From assembly GCF_938045345.1 (NCBI RefSeq), contig NZ_CALIMS010000004.1, positions 89,102-153,101 of the forward strand: DNA of 64,000 bases, given 5' to 3'. This document shows, piece after piece, positions 18,256-28,200 of this stretch (its first letter is position 1; each line of letters starts with the position of its first letter). Made by a program: the position numbers and the translations under genes. The notes under the pieces were generated by a model that saw nothing but the letters and a program-made list of their open reading frames with translations, did not search any database and was not told the origin of the DNA. Source of the stretch: an uncultured Campylobacter sp. Lineage in GTDB: Bacteria > Campylobacterota > Campylobacteria > Campylobacterales > Campylobacteraceae.

Positions 18256-19806
18256 TTAAGCCCCGATTGTTTCGCCTGCGATCATTCCGAAAACCATACA
18301 ATCAAGGATCGCGTAGGTTCCGAGCCTGCTTGCGCCGTGCACGCCGCCGGTTACCTCGCCTGCAGCCCAGAGCCCCGGGATCGGCTCGTGAGTAAGGCTG
18401 GAGATGACCTGGGCTTTGGTGTTGATCTCAAGTCCGCCCATCGTGTGGTGCACCTTCGGCATCGTGCGGCTTGCGTAAAACGGCGGCTTGGAAACGTCGA
18501 TGCCGTCTAGCTTATCAACCACTTTGCCGAATTCGGGGTCTTTGCCCGCTTTAACGTAAGAGTTATAATCGGCCACGGTCTTTAAAAACGGCTCCAGCGG
18601 CAGATTGTAAGCCTTCGCAAGTTCCTCTAGCGTGTCGAATTTTTTCACGACGCCCGCTTCCAGCGGCCTTGAGGTATAGACCGGATTTCGTGCGGCGACG
18701 GCTTGAGAGTCGCAGACATTTACCGGATAGTTGTCGTTTTTCTCGCTCTCGCCGATAACCTTAAAGCAAGCGTCCGCCTTGATCTTGCGTCCCGCATGCT
18801 CGTCCATAAAGCGCTTGCCGGTCTTTGGATCGACGGTTAGACCGTAGGTGTTGCAGCAGTGGTTGGTGAAATTTACCGCGGCGCCGAAGCCCTTTTCATC
18901 GGGCGAGCAATACGGAAGGAACTGAATCCATGACGTTAAAAGGGTAAATGCGCCGATTCTATTTGCCGCAAGCATCGCTCCTGCCGAGCTTCCCGGGTGA
19001 TTGGTGCTATCGATCGTAGGTACTACACGCGGATCTTGGATCTGGCGGTACCATAGATCGCGCCCGTATCCGCCCGAGGCTAGCAAAACGCCGTCTTTGG
19101 CTTTGTAACTCTTTTTCTCGCCGCTTTTATTTTCCAAATCGTCGTTAAAGAGCTTCGGATCAAATTTATACTCCTCGCGCGCTTCTACGCCCACGACGCG
19201 GCCGCTGTCGTCTACGATAAAATCGTCAAATTTCGTGCGGGTCTTGATCGTGACGTTGGAATCGTTTTGAAGCTTGTTCATCATCGGTTGGATGTAGCCC
19301 GAGCCCGAGCCGTTGGTTGATTGCAAGCTTCTTGCGACGCTGTGGCCGCTTTCAAAGATCAACTTATCGCTAAACTCCGCTCCGCAGCCCACCAAAAGAT
19401 CCACCGCATCGTTGCTGCGATCAAACATCACGCCCAAAAGATCGGTATGGTTAAGCCCGAGTCCGTCTTTTACGGCATCGGCGATAAAAAGCTCCTTACT
19501 GTCTTTGATGCCCTGCGCAACTTGAAATTTATTCATAGGAGCGGCCATATTTCCGCCGTTGATGACGGAATTTCCGCCCGCGCGACCCATTTTTTCAAGC
19601 ACCAGCACCTTTTTACCGCGTCCGCTAGCTTTAATCGCTGCGGCAAGTCCAGCAAAACCGGTGCCGATGATGACGATGTCGTATTCCTCATCAAATTTAA
19701 CGTCCTTGGCGTTTTGCGCCGCGCTTGCGCTACTAGCTCCCAGCGCAAGCGCTCCGGCGCCAACCGCGCTAATCTTTAAAAAACTACGTCTTGATACGTC
19801 TTGCAT
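18256..19806 (-). CDS. Tat-exported FAD-dependent reductase, flavocytochrome c flavoprotein family (copy 2)
   Basis: This 516-residue paralogue of copy 1 shares the Tat signal (SRRSFLKISAVG), the FAD motifs (IIGTGFAGLAAAI, EKMGRAGGNSVINGG) and the GEVTGGVHGASRLG end. Long stretches are nearly identical between the two, for example around KRFMDEHAGRKIKADACFK. It keeps the HHTMGG motif that copy 1 has lost, but its HPT position reads LPYC. There is no haem-binding motif. The ATG at 19806 is preferred because AAAGGAG lies six bases upstream; an in-frame TTG at 19812 abuts the ribosome site. Both copies probably act as terminal reductases in the periplasm; the acceptors are unknown. Confidence 0.85.
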   Translation of the reverse strand: MQDVSRRSFLKISAVGAGALALGASSASAAQNAKDVKFDEEYDIVIIGTGFAGLAAAIKASGRGKKVLVLEKMGRAGGNSVINGGNMAAPMNKFQVAQGIKDSKELFIADAVKDGLGLNHTDLLGVMFDRSNDAVDLLVGCGAEFSDKLIFESGHSVARSLQSTNGSGSGYIQPMMNKLQNDSNVTIKTRTKFDDFIVDDSGRVVGVEAREEYKFDPKLFNDDLENKSGEKKSYKAKDGVLLASGGYGRDLWYRQIQDPRVVPTIDSTNHPGSSAGAMLAANRIGAFTLLTSWIQFLPYCSPDEKGFGAAVNFTNHCCNTYGLTVDPKTGKRFMDEHAGRKIKADACFKVIGESEKNDNYPVNVCDSQAVAARNPVYTSRPLEAGVVKKFDTLEELAKAYNLPLEPFLKTVADYNSYVKAGKDPEFGKVVDKLDGIDVSKPPFYASRTMPKVHHTMGGLEINTKAQVISSLTHEPIPGLWAAGEVTGGVHGASRLGTYAILDCMVFGMIAGETIGA

Positions 19807-20016
19807 TTGCAACTCCTTTAATTAAAAGTGTATATTTAAAAGAAATGATAACTCGAATTTAAAGGTAAGTCAAATAGAATAACGTTATGAATGGATAGTA
19901 AAAAGCTATGAAATTTAGGGATTAATATAAAATTTGAAAATTCGGCAAGCGAGATTTAAAATTTTAAAATTTTATCAGGCGCTCGTTTGCAAAATGCTTG
20001 TGAACGCAAAAGCGCA

Positions 20017-20057
20017 CTCGGCGCGAAAATCGCAATTAATGCAAAATCCGCGCCGAG
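20017..20057 (-). terminator. Terminator after the alpha-2-macroglobulin gene
   Basis: CTCGGCGCG (20017-20025) pairs perfectly with CGCGCCGAG (20049-20057) across a 23-base AT-rich loop. On the minus strand it begins 20 bp after the macroglobulin stop and is followed by a short T run. It is the most conventional GC-rich terminator in the window. Confidence 0.6.
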
Positions 20058-20076
20058 CCTTAAAATTGCTACGCCC

Positions 20077-23000
20077 CTAGCGAGCGACTTTAAATTTAAG
20101 CGTTTGTAGATCGTAGTTATTTACCTGCTCGTATTGCATATCCTCAATAGAGATCGCAGGAAGCGCGCACGAGCCAGCCATAATCACGTTTATTGGCGTA
20201 TAGATGACGCCGCTACTATTCTCTCCGTCTCGTGGATCATAGTAAAAATAGCCGCTTTTTGGGAAGCGAAGCACTCGGTCATACAAATACTCCGTGTGTT
20301 CTAGTGCCACGCTATCTTGCATGCCCTCGACTCTAGCCTGCGCAGCTGAGCCTAGGCGTTCATTGACCGCCTCAAAGCAGCTAGGCATCGCCTCATCGAT
20401 TACGAAATTATAAAGATAATAATTCGCTCGCCAGCTGATCTTAGAGTAAATTTTCTGCCCTACTTTAAGCTTGTTTAGATCGACTATGTTGCCGCGAGCA
20501 TCTATAAATTCACGATAAATTTCAATCCTCTTGCTATCCATAGAATGAGCGTTTAGGCTCTGTATGCTCAAAGCCTCATGCTTTAAAGGCGCGCTTTCAT
20601 ATCCAAAGCCAAGAGCGGTAAAAAATAGCTCGCCATTGCCGCTCATCGGCGTAAATTCTATCGCGCCGTCTTTAACCGCAAGCTTGGTATCCAGCGGCGA
20701 ATTGAAATTTTTCGTCTCGCCGTCGTATTTCAAAGCAAAGCTAATATCTTTTTTCGCGTCCTTAAAATACTCATCAAATCCGCGTATGACGCTCGCTCGC
20801 TCCTGCGTGTTGTTTATATTTTTTAGATCGCGAATGATCGCATCGACCGTGCGAGCCGTGCTATCGTCTTTGATGCCCGCCTTGCCGAATGCGTAGAGCT
20901 TAAAGGCAGCGTCTCTTATGTCGCTAGCAAACGTCAAGCCCGCTCCGTCTTCGGCGTAATCATAATCCATTTGGTTTATTTTTTCACGCATGAAGTTAAA
21001 CTCGGTCGTCATATTGTGCTTTTTAAGTATCGCAGCCATAGCGATGCGAGCCATCGGCGAGTTGTCATAAAGGCCGTTGTCGTAAATGAAATTTATTTCA
21101 TCGTCATCCAGCTTGCCGTATTGATCTAGCACGAAATCCGCATATACTCGAAGCGTCGCTTGATCTTCGTAGTCTGATTTTAAGGCGCTAAATATCAGCG
21201 ATCTTTGCTTATTGCTAAGGAATTTATAGCGCGCGTCAAGCTCTAGTAAAACGTCGCTTGCGTAAATCGAAGCGTAGTAATTAGTAACGCCGTGAGCACT
21301 CCAGTAGCCGAAACTGCCGCTAGGTTTGAGGCGAGATAAAATTCTACTTGCATACTCGTTTACGCGGTTGGTTAAGGTTTTATTGGAGTCTTTGCGTGCG
21401 ACATAATCAACCGCTACCATCTTTGAAGTAAGCTGCTCGGTGCAACCGTAAGGATAGAGATATAGCTCGTCCGCTAGGCTAAAAGCATTAGGCGTAGCGC
21501 TGATGTGAGTATAAATTTCTTTATAACTCGGATCGATTTTGAGCGTTACCGGCTTATTGCCATAGCTTACGTGAAATAGCTTCGAGCGCGGGAACTGGCT
21601 GATTATGTCAAATTCCACGTCGTTGCTAAATTTTTGCCCGTTTGCGTCAAGATCAAATTTAATGTTCGCATCCGCAATATCAAGTGCGCTCGCGGTGAAG
21701 TTCGTATGTTTGACCTCAAGCGGTTTGAGCGTGAAATTTGCCTCACCGCCGCTTATAGCAACCGAAGGAGATGAGCTGATCTTTAAGACCGCCTTTTGTT
21801 CTTTATCAGTCGTATTGATGAGCGTAAGCGGCACGGAAATTTCATCGCCGCGTACCATGTAGGTTAGATCTGCCGGTTTTATGATCACGTCGTCTCGAAC
21901 CTTAGCTTCGACGTTTGCCGAGCCGATCGTAGCCGCCTCTCCGATAGCCATGGCACTTAGTCGAATCGTTGAGTTAAAATTTTTCGGCATCGCAAGCTCA
22001 AATTTCGCCTCGCCGTTTGCATCCGCTTTTGCGATCAGCATTTTGATAAATTTTTTCTGCTTTTTGTTTTCGACCGGGCTTAAATTCCGTTTAGCTTTCG
22101 CCATCACGCCGTCGCCGCCGAAGCTTAGCTCTTTAGCAGTAGTTTGATACACGCTAAGATCATCGTAAATGTCGAAGTATCGCATCGCAAAATACGCGCT
22201 AACGTCAAACGCCTTAAATGCATCAAGCTCCTCTTGTGAGACGATATCTAAAATTCCAAGATCGACTGCGTAGAGTATGACTTTGGAATTTGGCTCGCTT
22301 TTTACGCTGATCTGCGCGTTTTGCCCGTTTTTGTAGCTTTTCTCGGCTAGGATTTGCACATTAGCCTTGTGCGAGCTCGCATCTAGCGCCACCGGCACGT
22401 TTGCATAGGCTCTAAGCGGCATCGCAGCGGGTGTCGCGGCGCGCGCGATTACAGCGTTGATGTGTCCGCCGACGAAATTCTCCGGCACACTAAGCTCAAA
22501 TTCCGCGCTACCGCCTTTTATGGATAGAATTTTATAGTCGTAAACCTGCTCGCCTACGAGCGAGATATTTAGCACGCCGCTTTCTACCGGAGAATTGATG
22601 ACGCCTTTAATTTTATCTCCGGCTTTAACCTTGTCGCTTGCGAGTTTGATTTTAGCGCTTTGCACGTCTTTAGCGTTTACCCGTCCATAATATCCCCAGC
22701 CGCTTACGTCCACGCGCACGCCAGCACTCGCGCCGCTTGAGTAATCGTTTGCGGCGATTAGATAATTGCCGCCGTTTTGGAATTTGTACTCAAACTCGCG
22801 CGCATCGGTGCTAACGGCGCTTACGAGATTAAAGCTTTCTTGCTCGACGTATCTGTTGCCGTCATAAACGTAAGTAAAATCGTCTCGGTAAATTTCAACG
22901 TCGATCTTGCCTTTGACGTCGGTTTTAGTTTTGGAATCTAGTAGCGCAAAGCCGAATTTTACGCTATCTCCGCTTGAAATAAAATCCTTGTTCGCGCGAA

Positions 23001-25245
23001 TTCCTACGATACGATCATAAGGCAGATAGCTTAGGTTGCGATATGCACTTACGTTTTTACCCTCCTCGGTTACGCTGAAATTTAGTAGAATATTTATGGC
23101 GTTAGAGACATTAAGATCAGCTGCTGCCGGCGAGAGTGCAAGCTCCTTTTTACCGGCGGGGCTTAGCGTAAATTCTGCCCTGCGAAGCTGCGTAGCGCCC
23201 TTTTTCTTTAAGCGATCGTTTAGAAACGAAAAGCCCTCGTAGCCTTTAATTTTTAGCTCTTTTTCATAGGCGTTTGCTTCCAGCGAGCCTTTCAAATCTC
23301 CAGCCGGCGCGCCTGCAAGATAGTTTGAGCTTAGCTTTAAAGTTATGATTTCATCCGCGCCATATTCGTCTTTAGCAGTGAGAATTTCATTTTTAATGCG
23401 GTTTGGGAGGAAATTTTCTACGCTGAAGCTTTTAGAAGCGATGATTTTGTCCTCATAGATGAGATCCAGGCGGTAAGTGCCGCTTTTCTCGCCTATCAGC
23501 TCGTCTATTTTAACGCTGCCGAACTCATCGGTGTTTTGCGCGCGCGTGATGACCACAGTGCCGCTAGGATCGTAAATTTTAAATTTAATCGGCGTATTTT
23601 TTAAAGAGCTAAAATCGCGATTTTTCATCACGATCGTGCCTAAAAGCCGCTCGTTCGGACTTATCAGCTCGCTTGCAAGATAAACGAACGGACGCTTTGC
23701 AGTAATCGTTTTCTCGACGCTTGCTACGGCGTTATTAAACAGCACGAACGCATGCTCATCGCCTTTGCTAATCTCGATAGAGCGCGGATTTTTGGCTAGA
23801 ATTTCCATATTTTCTAATCGCAAAATTCCATCTCCGTCCGTTTTATCCTCTACGATTAGCTCGTTTTTATCGCTGTAAATTTTAACCTTCGCTCTGCTTA
23901 GCTCCTCGCCATTACTAAGCCTAGAAGTATAAATTAGCGCACCGCGCTCAAGCAGCACCACTTGAGCCGTAATGTCGCTAAGATAGGCTACGCGCGAAAC
24001 CTCTTGCATCTTTTCGCCCACTTTGTAAAACGCCGTGATTTTATAAATTCCATCCTCATAGCCTTTAAAATCCATCGCGATTTTATGCTCTGCGACGGCG
24101 TTTTTAGCGCCCCCTATATCAAAGCTCTTAACCGCGATCTCGCTAGCTAACCCACCTACACTATCTTCGTTGCTTTCAAAGTTTAAAAAATACCTAAAAT
24201 TTTGCTCAGGAACTTTAGCAATCGAAATTTTAACCTCATTTACGTTTGAGCTTTTAAAAGCTAACGAAGCGGATTTTGGGATAAAATTTTTCTCGTCGCT
24301 AAAGGCTACGAAAGGCAGCCTGTCGCCCATTTTTACGCTTTGCTTGATCTCGTCACGCAAAATATATGAGCTATCTCCGAAGCCCTTTAGCAGTCTAATC
24401 TCGTAGCTTTTATTCGGCATAAACTCGTCGCTTACTATATCTGCATAGTAGTAGCATGAAGGATCGTCGCTTTCGCCGCCCTCTTCATCTTCGTCATAAT
24501 AATAATATCGCGGCTGAGTGAGGCTAAATTTACTCACGCCTACGATTCTTACGTATTTGGCGGACAGCTCGTCCATATAGTTAGGAAAACACACTCTAGC
24601 TGCAAGTGAGCCGTCTTTTAGAGCCGCAGGGCGGATCTGCACGCCACTTAAATTTGAAGCGTTAATGCTATCATTAAAAGGCTCCTCATCCGTGCGCAGC
24701 TCCACTGGATTTTGCAGCTTTGCGCCCGCTTTTGAGGTGAGGGATTCTATTTGCAATACGACGTTTTGCGCCTTAGGATCGAAGCTGAATAAAAAATTCC
24801 GATCATCGTGCGAGCTAAGCTCATAGGATATATCGTTTTGGGCTAAATTCTGCGCGCGGTAAATTCTAGTCGCTTGCTGTAGAGCATCCTTACTAACCGC
24901 ATCATTAAATTTAATTGCCACTAACCCCGGACGCAGAAGCGCGATATGCTCGGTGCTAAAAGGCTCTGTCTCGAACTCAAAGCGCACCCCGCGCGCCTCG
25001 CACGAATAATTAACCCCGGCGCTAAGCATCGGCTTAGGATAGAGCCTGATTGAGCTCTCGCTCACGCTTTCGTAGGTGCCCGTGATTTTGGGAGTGCATT
25101 TTAAGATCTGCTTTTGCGTGACACTAAATCCACTGCCGTCCACCCCGCTAATCTCGTAAGCCCCGCTAGCGTATTTGATCTCTACGCCCGCGGCAAAGCT
25201 AGCCAAAGCGCAAAATAGCGCTGCGCTTAGTAGTTTTGTCTTCAT
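20077..25245 (-). CDS. Bacterial alpha-2-macroglobulin with thioester (YfhM type)
   Basis: This very large periplasmic protein (1722 residues) is thought to trap attacking proteases, protecting the cell wall repair enzyme PBP1c beside it. It opens with a signal peptide (MKTKLLSAALFCALASFAAG) without a lipobox, unlike the lipid-anchored E. coli YfhM. Many beta-rich repeats follow, then the reactive thioester motif GCTEQ near residue 1268 in the expected helical context (YPYGCTEQLTSKM). Length is about the family norm and there is no QN-type insert, apart from a small acidic Tyr/Asp/Glu stretch near residue 255. The ATG at 25245 is chosen because AAGGA lies upstream. It is 47 bp downstream of pbpC, a widely conserved pairing. 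Confidence 0.92.
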   Translation of the reverse strand: MKTKLLSAALFCALASFAAGVEIKYASGAYEISGVDGSGFSVTQKQILKCTPKITGTYESVSESSIRLYPKPMLSAGVNYSCEARGVRFEFETEPFSTEHIALLRPGLVAIKFNDAVSKDALQQATRIYRAQNLAQNDISYELSSHDDRNFLFSFDPKAQNVVLQIESLTSKAGAKLQNPVELRTDEEPFNDSINASNLSGVQIRPAALKDGSLAARVCFPNYMDELSAKYVRIVGVSKFSLTQPRYYYYDEDEEGGESDDPSCYYYADIVSDEFMPNKSYEIRLLKGFGDSSYILRDEIKQSVKMGDRLPFVAFSDEKNFIPKSASLAFKSSNVNEVKISIAKVPEQNFRYFLNFESNEDSVGGLASEIAVKSFDIGGAKNAVAEHKIAMDFKGYEDGIYKITAFYKVGEKMQEVSRVAYLSDITAQVVLLERGALIYTSRLSNGEELSRAKVKIYSDKNELIVEDKTDGDGILRLENMEILAKNPRSIEISKGDEHAFVLFNNAVASVEKTITAKRPFVYLASELISPNERLLGTIVMKNRDFSSLKNTPIKFKIYDPSGTVVITRAQNTDEFGSVKIDELIGEKSGTYRLDLIYEDKIIASKSFSVENFLPNRIKNEILTAKDEYGADEIITLKLSSNYLAGAPAGDLKGSLEANAYEKELKIKGYEGFSFLNDRLKKKGATQLRRAEFTLSPAGKKELALSPAAADLNVSNAINILLNFSVTEEGKNVSAYRNLSYLPYDRIVGIRANKDFISSGDSVKFGFALLDSKTKTDVKGKIDVEIYRDDFTYVYDGNRYVEQESFNLVSAVSTDAREFEYKFQNGGNYLIAANDYSSGASAGVRVDVSGWGYYGRVNAKDVQSAKIKLASDKVKAGDKIKGVINSPVESGVLNISLVGEQVYDYKILSIKGGSAEFELSVPENFVGGHINAVIARAATPAAMPLRAYANVPVALDASSHKANVQILAEKSYKNGQNAQISVKSEPNSKVILYAVDLGILDIVSQEELDAFKAFDVSAYFAMRYFDIYDDLSVYQTTAKELSFGGDGVMAKAKRNLSPVENKKQKKFIKMLIAKADANGEAKFELAMPKNFNSTIRLSAMAIGEAATIGSANVEAKVRDDVIIKPADLTYMVRGDEISVPLTLINTTDKEQKAVLKISSSPSVAISGGEANFTLKPLEVKHTNFTASALDIADANIKFDLDANGQKFSNDVEFDIISQFPRSKLFHVSYGNKPVTLKIDPSYKEIYTHISATPNAFSLADELYLYPYGCTEQLTSKMVAVDYVARKDSNKTLTNRVNEYASRILSRLKPSGSFGYWSAHGVTNYYASIYASDVLLELDARYKFLSNKQRSLIFSALKSDYEDQATLRVYADFVLDQYGKLDDDEINFIYDNGLYDNSPMARIAMAAILKKHNMTTEFNFMREKINQMDYDYAEDGAGLTFASDIRDAAFKLYAFGKAGIKDDSTARTVDAIIRDLKNINNTQERASVIRGFDEYFKDAKKDISFALKYDGETKNFNSPLDTKLAVKDGAIEFTPMSGNGELFFTALGFGYESAPLKHEALSIQSLNAHSMDSKRIEIYREFIDARGNIVDLNKLKVGQKIYSKISWRANYYLYNFVIDEAMPSCFEAVNERLGSAAQARVEGMQDSVALEHTEYLYDRVLRFPKSGYFYYDPRDGENSSGVIYTPINVIMAGSCALPAISIEDMQYEQVNNYDLQTLKFKVAR

Positions 25246-25292
25246 AAAATTCCTTTGCAAAAATTTTACGAAATTATATACAAATTAACCTT

Positions 25293-28200
25293 TTATTTTC
25301 TTTCATTTACTCTAAAATTTGCTTTAGCGAAATTTGCATTTTCATCCAAGCAGCCAAGCTCAAAATCCCCTGCGCCGAGGTTAAGCGTAAAAGCCTCGCC
25401 GTTAGTGCGCGCAAAATATTCTCCCGTTTTAACTTTAGAATTTGCAGGCGCTAGGCTTTGCGTGGTAAAATCTCGTGCCGTGAAATTTTGCTGCGAGAAA
25501 TTTTGATCCGCGAAATTTTTCGCTGTAAAATTTTGAGCCTCCGAATTTTGCTCTGTAGAATTTTGCAAGATAGAATTTTGCGACGCCAAATTTCGTGTGG
25601 CTGGATTTTCAGCTATAAAATTCAATCCCGCAGAATTTTGCTTCGTAAGATTTTGTGATTTTACATTCTGCGACGCTAAATTTTGTCGCATAGAATTTTG
25701 TGCTGTAGAATTCTGTTCTGCAAAATTTTGCTGTGCTAAATTCTGCTTTAAATTATCTTGCTGCGCCGTGCTAGAATGCTTGGAATCCAAATCCGCGGAA
25801 TTCTCCCTCGTAAACGCGGTGGAATTTAGCGCTATAAACTCCCGTGAACCGCCGCTTAGCCTGATATATACGCGCTCGCCGAAAACCGCCGTGCACTGCA
25901 CCTTTAGCCGCAGCGTGCCGTCCGCGCCGGTCTCGTAGGTTTTGGCGTTGATGTCATTTAGTACGGGCTTTACGGCGGTAAATTTAGCCGCGCACCTTCC
26001 TGCGCGCACCTTTTGCGGATCGACTAGGCCGTGCTTTAGCAGGTAAAAAAGCTCGCTCGTGCCGTAAATTTCGCACTCCTCGTTGGGCTCAACTCCATCA
26101 ATCGTAAGATCCTCGGCGCTTTGAGCGCACTCCTTTTCGCGGTACGCGTCGGTGCATACTCGCCGCAAGCTCACGCCTGCGGGACGCGCAAACTCCGCCT
26201 CGCCCAGCATGCCCGATTTATCGAGGAAGGCAAACATATTAAACGCGACTTTTGCCGCACTTACGCCGCCGCTAAGATCTCTAGTCTTGGAGCCGTCGAA
26301 ATTTCCCAGCCAGACGCCGAGGGTAAATTTCGGCGTCAGAGCGACGGTGTAGAGATCGCGCGCATCGGCGCTCGTGCCCGTTTTAAACATCAGAGGCGGC
26401 GCGTTTAGGGTGTTTTGCCATACCGAGCCGAGGTAGGAGCGCGGCGCGTTTCTTAGCATCTGCGTTACGATGTAGGCGCTCTGCGGGGTTAAAATTTTAG
26501 CATCGTCACCGATCTTTACGCCCGCTATTTCGAGCTTTCGTAGCTTTCCGCCGTTTGCAAACGCGCTGTAAAGGCGAGTAAGATCCATTAGGCTCATCGA
26601 AATGCTTCCCAGAGCGATACCTGCGCCGTAATAATCCTTGCTAAACTCCGCCAGATGCACATTTGATAGCATCTCATACAGCCCGTCGCCCTCAAGCATC
26701 AAATTTAGCTTCACCGCAGGGATATTCAGGCTCAGACTTAGCGCGTCAGTCGCACTCACCGCGCCCATGAAGCCCTGGTTGTAGTTGCGCGGTACGTAGC
26801 CCGCGAAGGTTATCGGCGCGTCGATCAGCTTTTTTGAAGGGGTGATGAGGCCGTGCTCAAGGGCCTTGGCGTAGATGAAGGGTTTGAGCGTCGAGCCTAC
26901 GTTTTTTTGCGAGCGCACGCCGTCGTTTTGCCCCTCATTAGCGCTAAAATCGTGGCTGCCGACGTAGGCGATCACACTCATACTTTCGTTGTCGACCAGC
27001 ACCGCAGCGCCGTTTCTAACGCCCTTATCGCGTAGAGAGAGGATCTCGCTTTTCAAAAAACCCTCAAGCGCGATCTGGGTTTTCAGATCCAAGCTTGAAT
27101 AAATTTTACCCTCGTTTAGACGCGCAAGCTCCTGCGCTAGCGCAGTTTGCTCCTTGGACTGCGAGCTCGCTTCGGAGCCTGCGAAATTTCCCCGCGTCTT
27201 GGCGTTTAGATCGGGATTTTCTCGCGATTTGGCGTCCAAAGCGGAGTCTGTCTGCGTACTAGCGTCTGAAATGGAATTTGTCTGTATTTTGGCGCCTGAA
27301 GTAGAATCTGTCCGAGCATTAGCGTTCGACGAAGCGAAATCCGCCTGCACCCTAGTGTCCGAAGCGGAATTTGTCTGCGCAATAAAATTTACGCGCGGCC
27401 GCTCGCCAGAGTTTGTATCTGCCTGCGAATTTTGCGGCAAATGTGCGTTATCTTGTCGATCGTTTAAATTTAGCTTTTGCGAATTTTGCGGCTCTTGGTG
27501 CGGATGTGCGGCACCGGAGGCGTTCTGCTGCTTGTTTAAATTTATATCCGCATTCGGATTTTGCGGCGAATACTCGGTTTGCCCTTTACCTGAATCTGTA
27601 TCTGCCTGCGGATTTTGCGGCAAACGCGCCGCGCCTCGTTGCTCATTTAAATTTAGACTTTGCGAGTTTTGCGACGGATGGGCGGCATCAATAAAATCTC
27701 GCCGCTCATCTAAATTTGCACTCTTTCGTTCATTTGGTTTTACGCTTTCCGGTTCATTCGGTTTTACGCCTGCTTGTAATTCTACGCCTTCGCACTCGTT
27801 TAAATTTGGGCTCGTTCGTCTGCCCAAATTTAAACTCCCCGGCACATCTGTTTTAAAATCCGCCTCTTTGGAATTCATTTCTTTCGAATCCACTCCCGCC
27901 TGCGCACTCACGGAGCCGGATAGATTCGGCGCGGCTCTTGTCAAAGCTGCAAAACTTGATTCGGCGCTCGCCGCGTCCGAAAAATTTGACTCTGCCGCCG
28001 CCGCGGCTCTGCGCGCAGCCGAGCTTGCTTGCCCTGTCGTCGCGCCGGGCACTCCGTCCTGCTCTAAATTTTGAGTGAAATTTGCATCATCTTTGGCGGT
28101 AAAATTCTGCATTTTATAATTGTTAAACGCTAGCAGTGCATAATGCGGCGCGTAATTGGGCGCTGCGTAGCGTCTAGGTGAAAACGGCTCGGCAAGAGCG

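Noticed and set aside
25441..25760. CRISPR array with about 18 short repeats
   Set aside because: The unit is only 15 bp with an 8 bp loose core and 7 bp spacers, lies in frame in a gene, and has no cas genes or leader nearby.
27154..28074. 306-codon open frame on the plus strand inside pbpC, rich in Cys/Phe with CEFCGK-like repeats
   Set aside because: It is the complement of the pbpC repeat insert. Repeat steps that are multiples of three keep several frames open; there is no ribosome site, and pbpC domains flank it on the other strand.
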